Shown piece after piece: positions 1 through 12,046 of a stretch of DNA of 64,000 nucleotides. The translations under genes and the position numbers were made by a program. The DNA is from Garcia nutans (Eukaryota > Streptophyta > Magnoliopsida > Malpighiales > Euphorbiaceae), in NCBI GenBank assembly GCA_947685225.1, contig CANTUV010000072.1:806001-870000 (forward strand), read 5' to 3'. Numbering within the stretch: the first letter of the stretch is position 1; each line of letters opens with the position of its first letter. The notes below the pieces were generated by a model. It was not told where the DNA came from, made no database searches, and was given only the letters and a program-made list of their open reading frames with translations.

Positions 1-340
1 TAAATACAACGTTGTCTCTTAAATAACGACATAAAAAATTGTATTGATAAATTACTCCCAACGCTTTTCTTTGTATCAAAAATTATATCTTTACTAGCGC
101 AATTCTCAAGCATTGATAATTATTGTGACATAAACAGAGCATTAGTAAACTTATAAGGCCAATGCTTTTGTTTGTATTAAAAATTATTATTTAGTGACTC
201 AATTCTCAAACGTGGATGATTATACCAACGTAAATGGAGCAATAATAAATTATATTGCCAACGTTTTCCTTTGGGTTGAAAGTTATTATTTTGCAACACA
301 ATGCTCAAATATCAGTAATTATTGACAATGAAAAAGTAGC
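1..340. repeat. CACTA-like subterminal repeats, degenerate
   Basis: AT-rich DNA carries repeated short words of the type GCCAACGCTTTT, CAACGTTTTCC and CAATGCTTTTG, spaced at about 100-120 bp. Such words are typical of the subterminal regions of plant CACTA (En/Spm) transposons. Related words reappear in 3460-4421, where a CACTA-like terminus is visible, so the two stretches may be the two sides of one element or of neighbouring copies. No transposase frame is seen. Confidence 0.45.
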
Positions 341-1690
341 GTTGGAACTAAATTTTTCATTGCAAATCTGGTGTTTCTGAAACAAATAGTATTCACATTT
401 TTTTCAAAGAAATAACAAAGCAATGGGTAGGGCATGCGACCAAAATTCACATTTTTCTATCTCATAACAATGATACAAAACCTGTAGAATGTATTTCAAG
501 TAACTATAGGAGCTTACAACCAAGAACACAGGTGCCAAATTGACAATACAAACCACAATAGCATTTAACATGGACAAACTATGATTCCTCCATTAAAGAG
601 CTAGTTCGTAAAGTTAATGACAACATCAAGCAACAACCACAGTTTCTACAGCCTTTGTCTTAGGTTTAGCAAATCAAGTGCTTCTGCTTCCCAGAAGGAA
701 GCCTTCTTCTCAGGTCTTTGAAACAGTCTGAAGAACTGAATCTAGTTACACATTTCCTTTCAATGTATGCTAGTTCTCCCAAGTTAATGTCATATGATTC
801 CACACCTAAACAAGGTTAAACAAAAACAGAAATTACTAACAAATACATAAATACTTATACATCACATTTGATAATGGAATTCCTAACCAGATTTGGCGAT
901 TGCCATTTGAATATTGGAACATATTATTTAGCATGCGTAAAAAACTTGGCTTGCTTGCCTGTAATTATTTAAACTATGTATTATGGTAATAATGTCATTA
1001 AAAATAATTATATAATCCAATTTGAATGTAGTTGAATACAACTTCCAATAGAATAAAACATACTCAATTTACTCGCAAGGGTAAAGAAATGAAAATATTG
1101 CTCCCCATTTGTATAATTAGTTTAAAAAATATCTCTAAACTTTTTTGTCTTATCACTAAATCAAAATTTTATTAATATTAATCTTCAGATTTATAAAAAA
1201 TTAAATAAATGAATGAGATCCAAAATTTCAGTAATTAAACAAAACAAATTGATGTCCAAATTGCAGAATTACTAACAAAAAAAAAAGATTCAGCAAACAA
1301 TAATAAACAGTATTGATCGGCAGTAACAGTCTTGCATGTGTTTATGCACAAAAATATTATTATATTTAAAGAAAGAATTACATAGAAAAATAACTAGTAA
1401 ATCCAAGTAGCATTTGAAACATAAAATCCACAATTCAACGACAAAATTTTTATTTCCAAATAACTTAGATGGGTATAGATGCAAATCGAAGAATTTTCTT
1501 TTATTAAGCTCTTCCTAAAATTTAAATTTATTATTTAATCTTTCTAAGAGTACTTTCTCTATTTTGGTTCTACATTAAGAAAATGCCAAAGAAAAAACTT
1601 AAAGGTTGTCATAAAATTAAAAGAAAAGTAAATAAAAAATTAACAACAAATAAGTAAAAATAAAAACTATACCAGAACCAAGCTCAAGTG
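341..1690. other. Intergenic or transposon-internal DNA, no gene recognised
   Basis: No convincing coding frame, RNA gene or terminal repeat was found on either strand. The part near 600-800 is less AT-rich than its surroundings and could be a decayed exon of a CACTA transposase, but no transposase motif could be read. The only frame of note (1290-1484, minus) is low-complexity and hydrophobic and has no recognisable family. Confidence 0.35.
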
Positions 1691-1707
1691 ATGGCATCGG
1701 CAGTCTC

Positions 1708-1863
1708 AAATGGCGATGGTGGTGAGCAAGCTGGTAAGCGAAATGGCGATGGTAGTGAGCATGCTGGTTGGCAAAATGGCGATGGTGATGAGTAGGCAGG
1801 TTGGCTAAACGACGATGATAGTAAGCAAACTGGTTGGCGATGGTGGTGAGTAGGCTAGTTAGC
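1708..1863. repeat. 33-bp minisatellite, about 4.7 copies
   Basis: A unit built on AAATGGCGATGGTGGTGAGC plus a tail like AAGCTGGTTGGCA repeats every 33 bp, with the last units diverged. Because 33 is a multiple of three, the minus strand gives an 11-residue His-rich repeat of the form ANQ-A-HHHRH-. This explains the apparent minus-strand frame at 1617-1865, which is not treated as a gene. Decayed units of similar words continue to about 1930. Confidence 0.75.
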
Positions 1864-1929
1864 AATGAAGGCGAGATTGTGGGTCGATGATGGTGAGAGG
1901 CTGTGGGTTGAAGATGATGGCGAGAGGTT

Positions 1930-3459
1930 GTAGATTTATAAGAAGATGGATAGAGGCGGCTGGTGGGTTATGAAGCTTTGATTTTTAGAGTTTCATTGCT
2001 TCAATAAATAATAAATAAAAATATTAAATGTATAAAATTAAATAAAAACAAACAAACATAATAAAGCAACACAGTATGGTGCTAAAACTCCGCAGTTTTG
2101 TTTTTTTAAAGATAAGCTACATAGTTATATCTAGGGATGTTTACATAATTATTTAAAAAAATAGTTTTTATTATAAAAATTAAAAATATTTATACTTTTA
2201 TAAAAAAAAATTAGTATAAAATTTTAAAAATATCTCATCTCTCAATAAAATTATTATTTTACTTCAAATTTTTATTTTTTTTTATGAAACTTCACTATTA
2301 AATAAAAAAACTATAATAAAATAATCAAAATTAATATTTTAAATTATTTATCATCATATAAAAATTATATTTTTTTATAAAATGAAAAAAATATAATTTT
2401 AATTATAAAAAATAAATTACACTTAAAAAAGAAAAAAAAATATAAAAAATCATTAAATTTATTTTTAAACAAATTTTACATATTATACACATGAAGAAAA
2501 TAAAAAAAAATACACATAATTTTATTTTGCAGATGTTATGTAGATATATTGTAGATTTGTTGTAGATGTTATGTAAATATTATATTTTTGTTGCTAAAAT
2601 TGTGAATATTTTATATAAAAATTATTGAATATTGTGAGAATTATATAAATATTGTGTAGATATTTTAAAAATAAAAATAAAATTAAATAAGTATTAAAAA
2701 CATTATGTAGATGTGTTGTAGATTTATTGTAGATATATTGTTGATATATTGTAGATGTATTGTAGATGTTGTAGAAGTAGTTTGTATCGTTGAGTGTGTA
2801 TTTTATATATATATGTATATATATGTTTATTTTTTTGCTATATTAAAAATATGATAATAAATTTTTTTAAATAAAAAATATAATTAAAATAAAATTGTAA
2901 AAAAATAAAAATTTAAAATTTTTTTTTAAAAAAAAAAGAAAAATTACCGTTTAAAAGTAAAATTGAAAAAAATAGGCGAAATCCGTATGATAGAAAAAAA
3001 AAAAAAAAAAACTATTCAGCGGGCTGTATATTTAAAAAAGTAGCTCGAAAATCACGTATAACCTATAAACTTCTCTATAACTTAATAGATGTTTAATATT
3101 AAAAAATAAAATAAATTCAAATAAAGTTAAATTAAAAGTAATTGTTCCTTTTATGTATAAAAAAAGTAATTGTTCCATTGATTAAAATTCACTCTCCTTC
3201 TTTTATATCGATACAAAAAAATACAAATACGCAAATATTATCCACTAAATAATTTTAAATAATATATAATATATTTAGAAATTATAGTAATTTTTTACTT
3301 TTGTATTATTTTATTTTGATTTATATAAAAGTTGCTTTTAAAATAATAAAACGCTAAGAAAAGAAAACTAACCAAGTGGAACATATATATTACTTTTAAA
3401 TTTTTATCAAAAATTACTTTATTTTAGATTTTTAAGTTAATTATTTTTTTACACTTTTA
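1930..3459. other. Very AT-rich spacer with short TTGTAGAT repeats
   Basis: No gene is seen. Between about 2525 and 2780 the words TTGTAGATATAT, TTGTAGATTTGT and GTAGATGTTATG recur with a period near 12 bp, interrupted by A/T runs. Homopolymer A tracts (for example 2993-3011) and AT microsatellites fill the rest. It lies between two stretches with CACTA-like subterminal words and could be the interior of that element. Confidence 0.4.
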
Positions 3460-4421
3460 TGTAGCATTGGCAATATTGTAATAAATGAATAAAATGTCAA
3501 CACAAGAAAAAAACGTTGATAATTTATTTTAAAAAATACCAACACATAATCAATAATATTGAAAAGTATACCATTTTTATTATTTTTACTAAAGCTATTG
3601 AGAAACGTAGGTAATTTTATCAATATTTTATGTTAGCATAAGAAATCACAAGCACTTACATAACCCTCCTCGCAACGTTTCTATAAAGCAACAGCAAAAT
3701 TGTGTTGGATGGATATGATATATAACTACGTATTTAAAAAATATATGCAAGTAATTAAAAATACCAATGCAAAAAAAAAAGTTGGTAATTTATTTAAAAA
3801 ATACTAATGCTTTTGGAAAGTAATAGGTAATTTTGCTAATGTTTTATATTAGCGTAAGAAATAATGGACACTTGCATAACCCTCCTCCCAATGCTTCTAC
3901 AAATTTTTGGCAAAATTGTATTGGATTGGTATGAAATATAACTACGTATTTGAAAAGCATAAGTACATACCAACACAAGAAAAAAAAGTTAGTAATTTAT
4001 TTAAAAAATACTAACACCTTTGAAAAATAGCCAGTAATTTTGCTAATGCTTTATGTTAGCGTAAGAAATTATAGGCACTTACGTAACCCACCTCTCAACA
4101 CATCTACAAAGCGTTGGCAAAATTGGGTTGGATTGCTATGAAATATAACTATGCATTTGAAAAGCGTAGGCAAATAATTAAAAATACTAACATAAGAAGA
4201 AAAAAGTTTGTAATTTATTTTAAAAATACCAGCGCTTAATAAATAACGTCGAAAAGTGCATTATTTCCATTATATTGCCAACGATATTGGATAAATGTTA
4301 GTAATTTTGCTAACGCTTTATTTTAGCATCATAAATTATTGACACTTATAAAATATTTTCAACGTTTTTATAAAGTGTTGCGAATTTGTGTTGGCATAGA
4401 GCCATTTTCTTGTAGAATTAA
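3460..4421. mobile_element. CACTA (En/Spm)-like right end with subterminal repeat array
   Basis: About four imperfect units of roughly 210-250 bp each contain the words GCAAAATTGTGTTGGAT, ATATAACTACG, AAAAGTTGGTAATTT, TTTTGCTAATG and AGGCACTTACGTAACCC. The array ends in GCCATTTTCTTGTAG at 4409-4421 or so. That is the reverse complement of the common plant CACTA start CACTACAAGAAAATGGC without its last two bases, which read AA instead of TG. Repeat array plus terminus identify a decayed non-autonomous or internally lost CACTA element. The left end and a 3-bp duplication could not be fixed. Confidence 0.6.
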
Positions 4422-5559
4422 AATTTTATTTATTAAAAATTATTTAATAATATATAATTTTTAAAAATATTGTATTAATATTAACAAATTTTAAATACTT
4501 TTTAAGTTTAATTTGGACCACGATATTTAATTGAAGTCCAAGTTGGACCTTACTATTTAATCAAAATCTAAATTGAACTATGTCGTTAACTAAGTTTAAT
4601 GGTTTCATAAAAAATTCCAATTTGGTTTGAATTTGAAAAGAAAAGTTCTAATTTGGCTTGAATTTGAAAAAAAAATTCTATTTGGTCAAAAAAAGTTATA
4701 ATTCTGGCTTCACGTTATAGTATATGGTCCAAATTAGATCTTTATCCTATATCAAAGACCTATATTTCCCTGTAAAAGTTCTGGTTCCAGTTTAGGTTCT
4801 AATATGAAATTAAGTGCCACAATGTCTTTTTCCTCTAAGTATGTTAGGCTCTGTTGGATCATTACTACCATAACTAGATTTACTAGACTTTTAAGTTCCC
4901 CTCATCAGCGATAACAATTAAGGAATGTTTTACTATATTCTCACCATAAATGAACATAAATATTTTAACTGATTCATCATGAACAAGATCATAGATTAGT
5001 GTTTGTTGGCAATCTAAAGATAAATTTTAACCCAATACCTGTTTTATTTTCAATATTTTACTTTCTTGCCACCATTTTCTTCAAGACAATACAATCTGTG
5101 TGTAAACCCTTAATTTTGACCCTAGATGATTCTGATCCTGATTAAATGAGGCCAAACAAAATACGGTCTGATTTTAAAGAGCTTAAATCTAGTGTAAAAG
5201 CTTAAACTAGATCGGTCCAATTTTTTTTTTTTAAAAAAAAGCTTAAATTAAACTGATCCAATTAATAAAGACCTAAATTAAGCTGGTCCAATTTATAAAA
5301 ATAGGTTCGGTTTGAGAATTAGAAAAATTTAACTCTGTTTGAGGTCCAAATTAACATGAGCATGGCTCATGTCGATTTGGACTGTGCCCAAATCGATATG
5401 AGCCTTATGCTCATATTGAATTTGTAATGTTCAAATTGAAAACTTTTTAACTAATATTGATAATTAATAGTGTATAGTGATAAAAGTAACTTAAATAAAT
5501 GTTATAAGTAGAAAATAGTGAATATTATATCTTAAAATTTACTGAATAAATTATTTTTA
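4422..5559. other. Intergenic AT-rich DNA, no gene seen
   Basis: No coding frame or RNA gene is supported. Near 4500-4740 and 5180-5320 there are short imperfect direct repeats (phrases like AAATTGGACC and TTAAACTGATCCAATT), as in decayed transposon DNA. A (GT)n tract lies just downstream at about 5661-5678. Confidence 0.4.
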
Positions 5560-7792
5560 TGATTTTACGGGACTATAAATTAAATTAGAATCAAAGATTA
5601 AGAGTGAGGGCGCACCATAGTTATTGTTAGCATGCCCTCACTTGATTAACCTATAGATATATAAACGTGTGTGTGTGTGTAGAAATTTCTCTCCTCTTCT
5701 TTCATCTTCATCCACGCCAATCACCACCACTTCTACCATCTTTCTCATTTTCTTCATCTTCCTTTCTTCAAATCAAATAAAAATCAAGAGTATATTGCAT
5801 ATAATTATAAGTTTTTAGAAGAATAAGTTAGAAAAGGTGAGACTATCAATAAGTGATCAAAGAAAAAGAGGGAAAAGAGAGAAGAAGAGGGATTTTGAAA
5901 GAGGTATATGCTTATATATTTTTAATCTGCAAATATTTGAATTTTTATGAATTTTAATGTTTAAATTAGTTGATTGTGTCATCTATAATGAATTTTTACT
6001 TAAAAGTATTGGTTAAATGGATTGATGAGTAAAAAATGAATTAAAAGAACTTATAAGTGATGAGTATGATTCTTAATTCAATCTTTATAAGAAATAAGTG
6101 GTTTGATATTATTTTTAGCCATGAGTGATGGTTAAAGATTGATTAATTGAAGTTTGAGTAAAATATTTGATATGAGCTCTTTTTATGTAAAAAAAAAAAT
6201 CAATTTTTGATTCTTTTTTTTTTATCATAGATATTGAATATGTTTATGTTTAAGTGGATGAGTGTATAAAATACATAATTTCGGCCAGTGATACGGCCAA
6301 GTCAGGTGAGTGTGTCACATGCTGTCAAAATTTCCACTTTCTTTGATGAGAGACACAGCCAGTGACACTGCCAAGTCAGTGGATGTGTCATGTGACACGG
6401 CCAGTAACACAGCCAGATCAAGTGGATGTGTCACATGCTGTTAAAATTTTCACTTTCTTTGATGAGAGACATAGTTAGTAACACGGCCAAGCAGTGGGTG
6501 TATCATGTGACATGGCCAAGTTAGGTGGGCGTGTCACATGCTGTCAAAATTTTCATTTTCTTTGATGAGAGACATGGCCAAGTCATTAAACATAACTTGG
6601 CCGTGTTCAATACCCTTCCCTCCAAATTGGCTTCAACAAGTGAATTAAAGCTTCATTTTGCACATGTTCATACTTTAACCTAAATCATAAAACTTCAAGC
6701 AAACTTAAACACACAATTTTAAAAAAAAAATAACTAGAAAGCTAATAAAATTACCCTTGTGTTAAGAATTCATGTATATGTATTAAAAGTATGGAAAAGT
6801 GTAATAAATTTTGAATATATGATAAATATGTATAATACTACGTGTTCATCAAATAATTATTCCATTGAAGTGATATACATAATTCAATGTTAATTAAAAA
6901 CTAATGAATTGCCCAAATTATATTGATTTTAGATCTAGCTTGGCATTGAATGGCTAGCCAGATGGAGGATATCCATAGTGATAGTGGGCACATCGTGTCA
7001 TTAATAGACACATTGTGTCATCAGTAACAATGGACATATTTGCTATTATACATTCTTGAGATTTGGCATTAAATTACCAACAGTGACCCATTATCCAAAC
7101 CTATGATCTATGTTCAGTGTGTATGGATATATTTAAAGAAGTTATCTATATTGAAAATAATGTATTATATGGTTGTTGTTAAATTAACCGATTTTGAATT
7201 TAATCATGTTTAGTACTTTAAGCTTCAATGAATTTATTAATTTCTTCATTTAATGTTCTAAAAGTGATAATTTCTATTGTTTCTAAATTATTTTATTTAT
7301 AGTTCTCTTTCCTTTAATTTTTTTTTTGCATATTATAAATACATAAGCACCACTAAGCTTTACTTAGCGTGTTAGGATTATTTTCTAATGCGCAGATCAA
7401 ACAAGAAGAGTTGAGACTGCAGAGTGAGAGATATACGTTCCTAATCAACTATAACACAAATGTTCAAAGAACAATATTATAAATATTGTAATCTGTATGG
7501 TTCACATAGTAGTACTTTATAACTTTGGTATGACAGTCGTATAAGTTTGTGGGTAGTGAGAGAATTATAACAATAGGTACAATGTAACTTAATAAGGGTT
7601 TTTAAATATTAAATGCAAGTATGTATGTATGTATGAATGTAATGCAAGTATGATCATGGTACTTCTCTTAAGAGACAATAATTATATTAATATAATTTAG
7701 TTTTATGTATATATTACTCTTATAGCTTAGATGTGTACTTAAGTGACATCATCTATATAGTCAAGTGTACGGACTATATAGAGGGTATTACA
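5560..7792 (+). repeat. Decayed LTR related to the chromovirus LTRs
   Basis: The order of signals matches the three better LTRs in the window: a pyrimidine-rich leader near 5690-5770, a cluster of CACGGCCA words at 6283-6596, a hairpin block at 7353-7394 (CTAAG-CTTTA-CTTAG followed by a GCG..CGC arm pair and GCAG), and an end reading GGGTATTACA at 7783-7792. The 6283-6596 part consists of roughly 125-bp units holding GAGAGACAC, GGCCAGT and GTGTCACATGCTGT. The left edge is uncertain because no clear TGTAATATCC start is visible. No internal coding sequence adjoins it, so it is probably a solo or truncated LTR, older than the others. Confidence 0.55.
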
Positions 7793-8116
7793 GAATTAGA
7801 CCAGTCTAATTTGACATAAGTTCAGTTTTTTTAGAAGTCATAATTGTGGTTAAATTATGGAAATCTCAGATAACATTGAAGTGTTGGAATCTAATTAGGA
7901 AGATAATCAAACTTAACTCTAATTTAAACATTATAAAAAGAAATCAAGAAAAAAAGCCAAGGGGTCGGTAGCAATGATTAACAAATAAGACAACAATTAA
8001 AAAAGAGAGATAAACAAAGACAGTGAGCGATCAAAGAGAAGGCAGTAGCTGAAAAGAGCAATTTTCTTCATATTACATTCGCTCGGCCAATATCACAGTT
8101 GATCCAAGCAGTAGCA
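7793..8116. other. Left flank and TAGCA target duplication of the Athila element
   Basis: Unique-looking DNA that ends in TAGCA (8112-8116), the 5-bp target-site duplication matched at 22599-22603. Joining the flanks across the element restores a 39-codon open frame in + orientation that covers about 8030-8116 and continues from 22604 to a TGA at about 22650. Its identity is unknown and it may be open by chance. Confidence 0.45.
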
Positions 8117-9624
8117 TGATAGAGTGAAATTATGATCAATATTTTTTATATAATTCTAACCATAATGTTAATCGTTTTGCTATTAAATTTGATGGATTTT
8201 GTGTATTTGAGTTAGAATTATTATAATCATGCTTAGAAAGACAAGATTCAAAGTTTCTAATGATTAGAGGTGCAAAAAGTGAAGAAAGGCAAGCAAAAAT
8301 GAAGAAATAACAAATGTCACACCCGTGGCCCTTCAAAGCCATGACCATGGGATTTAATCAAGTCTGCCATAGAAAAAAAGACAAAAATTTAGAAGCCAAA
8401 TGAAGGCCACAACAGTGGCATTGGTAGGACACGATCGTGAGATTGATTTCTCAACTGCCTGAGCCAAGAAAGAGAAAAAAAAATTCAAAGTTGGCAGTCT
8501 CCACTCTCATGTCACGACCGTGGCATTGAAAGACCACGACCATGGCCTACCTTGCTGACCATTTTACAGCTATAAAGTGCTCAAATTGTCTAATCCAACT
8601 CAGGCCACGACCGTGGGGTCGAAATTCATGACTTTGAGCAGACAATTGGGTTCGTGGTGAACCAAACAAGATATGGCCTAACCTTTTTCAGTTTTTCCCC
8701 ATTAATGAAGCTTCCAAACACTCTATTTAAACACACTTCCTCTAAGGTTTCAAGATATGAAGGATTTACAAGAATTAAATTAGATTCATTCAATAAATAA
8801 ATGTAGTTTAGAGTTTTCTCAAGAAGGAGAGTGAAATTCTGGTTCAAGAAGAAATTCAAGTTCCAAGTCAAGTTCTTCTTCAAAGAAATAGAGTTTGATA
8901 TTTCTTGTTCTTTAAATTATGTTTTTAATGTCTTTCTTTAATATTTTCAATGTTTTTATTTTAATAATGAATAACTAATCCTCCTTAGGGTTGGTCCCTT
9001 TCATTGAATTTATCATGGAGTTATAAATGCCTATTTGAATTAATTTAGTTTATCCTTAAATTATTATGTTATCTTTACTCTTAATGCTATAATTATCTGG
9101 CCAATAATTAATTGAATTGAGGTGTTGTGTGATGGAGCGAGAGTAGAAGCATAACATTAGTCCATAGAGGTAACAATCTTAAGGAAGTTTTTCACTTAGA
9201 GATAAGGTTAAACACTTAATAGGTTGATTAAAAAATTCTCACAAAATCTAATGAATTGGTTTAATTACTTGTGATCACGAGAGTAGACATAAGAATTAAA
9301 TTGATATTAGTTCTAGTACTTGAGAAAGATTTAAGCTTAATTTAGGAGAATTTAACCATTAATGAAAGGAAAACTAAATTAAATCAATACTTTAGAAACC
9401 CATGATAAATCAATAAATGTGACTTAACCCTAAGTTTCATAACATTAGATTTAATTCAAAGTAATTTATTTTACTTAATCATAAATTGAATTTTATCATC
9501 CAAATAATACTTAGTTTTAATTGATCAATACTTAGAAGAAAACTTCCTCGTAGGAATGATACTCTACTTATCATTATATTACTTGTTAACGATCTGTGCA
9601 CTTGCAGATAGCTAGGCCACAATA
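8117..9624 (+). repeat. Athila 5' LTR
   Basis: About 1.5 kb, starting TGATAGAGTG and ending near CCACAATA just before the primer-binding site. It matches 18164-19239 plus 22143-22598, that is, the 3' LTR with its nested insertion removed. The 3' copy has an extra TGAGT-type hexamer near the end and ends in CCACAACA, so the terminal CA has decayed to TA here. The part 8316-8620 carries several imperfect palindromes of the form CCACGACCGTGG. The 5' copy keeps the uninterrupted target AGAGGTAACAATC at about 9167-9180 and so records the state before the solo LTR entered the 3' copy. Confidence 0.92.
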
Positions 9625-9630
9625 AGTTTT

Positions 9631-9648
9631 TGGCGTCATTGCCGGGAA
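9631..9648 (+). promoter_or_regulatory. Primer-binding site, tRNA-Asp type
   Basis: TGGCGTCATTGCCGGGAA lies six bases after the 5' LTR. It differs at three of 18 positions from the sequence complementary to the 3' end of plant tRNA-Asp, the usual primer of Athila elements. The mismatches are G/C to A/T changes, as expected after long decay. Confidence 0.85.
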
Positions 9649-9736
9649 AGTGATCATTCTAATACTGATAATATTAAGACTAGTGTTGCTTTGGATATTT
9701 TTACTTTTCTGCATAAATTTCTCAATTTTTGGTTAT

Positions 9737-10804
9737 ATGTGAAGAAATCCTAACTCAATTTTTGAACCATATAATCCAGAAATTGAACGGCTTTTTAGGA
9801 AGAATAAAAAGAAAAGAAAAGAGAAGAAAAAAGTGAAAGAAATTTCAGAAGATAATCCTATGGATACATTTGATGAAGAATCAACTATGGAAGATGTACA
9901 AAATATGACACTTAAGCAATATGTTATGACATCTGCTCAGCTAAGATCTAGCATCGTTAAACCACCTGTGCAAGCCAATACTTTCGATCTGAAATCAGTG
10001 CTTATCAATTTGATTCAACAATCAGCTTTTCATGATTTTCTACATGAGGATGCATATGCTCACATCTCTAATTTTTTAGAAATATGTGATACTTTTAAAA
10101 TTAATGGTGTGCCTGATGATGCTATTCATTTGTTGCTTTTTCCAGTTTCTTTAAGGGATCAAGCAAAGGATCGGCTCACTTCTAAAGCACCTGGCACATT
10201 CACTACATGGGATCAATTAGCCGCTGCTTTCTAAGCAAAATATTTTTCACCTGTGAAAACTGCTAAATTGAGAAATGATATCACAAGCTTTGTTCAATAA
10301 GATGGTGAAAATTTATATGAAGCTTGGGAACATTTTAAAAATTTACAAAGAAAATGTCCTCACCATGGAGTTCCTGAATGGTTTTTGATTCAAACTTTTT
10401 ATAACAGCCTTCATCCAAATATCAAGGGCACAATAGATGCAGCAGCCGGAGGTGCAATTATGAATAAAGCTCCTTTTGAAACAATCGATTTGATTGAAGA
10501 AATGGCATCAAACAACTACCATTGGACTTCGGAATGTAATGTTCATAAAAAAGTTGCTGGTTTACTCAAAATTGATAATTTTTCTTTGCTTGCAGCCAAG
10601 GTAGATACAATAGCGAAGAAATTGGAGCATGTCAACCTTACTTCATCCTTAAGTTGTGAAGGATGTGGAGGAAACCATAACACAGCTGACTGCAGAATTA
10701 TGGAGCAAGTCCAGTTTTTGGGAAACCAGAATACAAGTCCAGCTTTTTCTCAAGGAAACACATACAACCAAACATGGAGAAATTATCCCAACCTATCATG
10801 GTGA
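9737..10804 (+). pseudogene. Athila gag (broken)
   Basis: Capsid/nucleocapsid protein of the element. The probable start ATG at 9737 is followed at once by a TGA (9740); the same frame then runs on with further stops at 10232 (TAA), 10298 (TAA) and 10802 (TGA). The middle has the retrotransposon gag pattern: KLRNDITSF, LYEAWEHFKNL, CPHHGVPEW and then DAAAGGAIMNKAP and EEMASNNYHW, all typical of Athila. A zinc knuckle CEGCGGNHNTADC follows at about 10660-10698. After 10790 a frameshift moves the gag C-terminal tail to another frame. A long run of Lys codons lies just upstream of 9833. Confidence 0.88.
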
Positions 10805-11134
10805 ACCCAAAGCAATCAAAAAGTACATTATCAGCCACTATACATCAAAAATCAAAATCAAGGATTCCATCCTCCAGAAAAGCCGTTATATGAAGTTGCA
10901 TTGGAGAAATTTATTAGAGCAACATCAGAGAGAATTGAAAAGCAACATGAAAAGATTAAGTAACAAATTGAACTTCTCTCAACTCAGAATCAGAATCTTG
11001 AGACACAAATAGGTCAGATTGCAAGTTCTCTCCATAATCAGAATCAAGGAGCACTTCCTAGCCAAACGGAAGTCAATCCAAGAGAGCATTGCAAAGTTGT
11101 GACCTTAAGAATTGGTTTATAACTTGAAGACCCT
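10805..11134 (+). pseudogene. Athila gag C-terminal linker (frameshifted)
   Basis: The gag-pro linker continues here in shifted frames. Phrases such as EKPLYEVALEKFI, ATSERIEKQHEKI, QNLETQIGQIASSL and PSQTEVNPREHCK can be read in succession and are the usual linker between the Athila zinc knuckle and protease. There are stops near 10960 and 11120. Nothing suggests an independent gene. Confidence 0.75.
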
Positions 11135-12046
11135 TTGCCAACCCAACATCAAGAACTAGTAAAGGAGAAAGAAAAAGAAGAAGAAGTTAGGGAGAAGGGA
11201 GCACCAAAAGAAATTCCAAAAACTTATGAGCCTCAAATTCCTTTTCCTCAAAAACTGAGGAAACAAAAATTAGATAAGCAATATAAAAATTTTTTAGAAG
11301 TATTTAAACAACTTCACATAAATATTCCATTTACAGATGCACTTGCTCAGATGTCAACATATGTGAAGTTCTTAAAGGAATTGCTATCTAATAAAAGGAA
11401 GTTAGAAGAAAATGCAAAAATTGCACTTACAAAAGAATGCAATGCGGTTATTCAAAATAAACTTCCTTCAAAGTTAAAAGACCCAGGGAGTTTTTCTATT
11501 CCGTGTACTATTGGTGAAACAGATTTTAATAAATCTTTATGTTATCTAGGTGTAAGTGTCAGTCTAATGCTTAGTTCCATTTGCAGAAAACTTAGTTTCA
11601 CTCAGCTTCAACCAATAAGAATGTCCCTTCAGTTGGCGAATCATTCAATAAAATATCCAGTGGGAATAGTGGAGGATGTCTTGGTGAAAGTAGATAAGCT
11701 CTATATTCCAGGAGACTTCATAATTCTAGAAATGGATGAAGATGTGGAGATTCCACTTATATTAGGAAGACCATTTCTTGCTACAGCTGGAGCCATGATT
11801 GATGTTCGTGGAGGGAAACTCGCCTTGCAAGTAGGAGAGGAAAAAGTGGAGTTTAATTTTGCTAAAGCAGCCAGACATCCGGCATTTCTTGATAATTGTT
11901 TTCTGGTTGATGTTATTGATGAATGTGTACAACAATTTTGTGAGGAAAACATTATGATTCCTTTAGAAACTTGTCTTGCACAAAATCCAACCCCAAAAGA
12001 TGAAAATAAAGAAGTAGCCCCTTATGCTTCAGAGACAACTCCATGA
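11135..12046 (+). pseudogene. Athila aspartic protease region
   Basis: A 303-residue open stretch. It begins with a charged Lys/Glu linker, then PQKLRKQKLDKQYKNFLEVFKQ-type Athila sequence, then the retropepsin-like domain. The active-site motif, normally DLGAS in this family, reads YLGVS (within CYLGVSVSLML), so the catalytic Asp is replaced by Tyr. The second conserved block, PLILGRPFLATAGAMIDV, is well kept. The frame ends in a TGA at 12044 and resumes in the same phase at 12047, so this is an in-frame nonsense change rather than the natural end. The frame is the same as gag's, implying a single gag-pol polyprotein in the ancestor. Confidence 0.88.
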
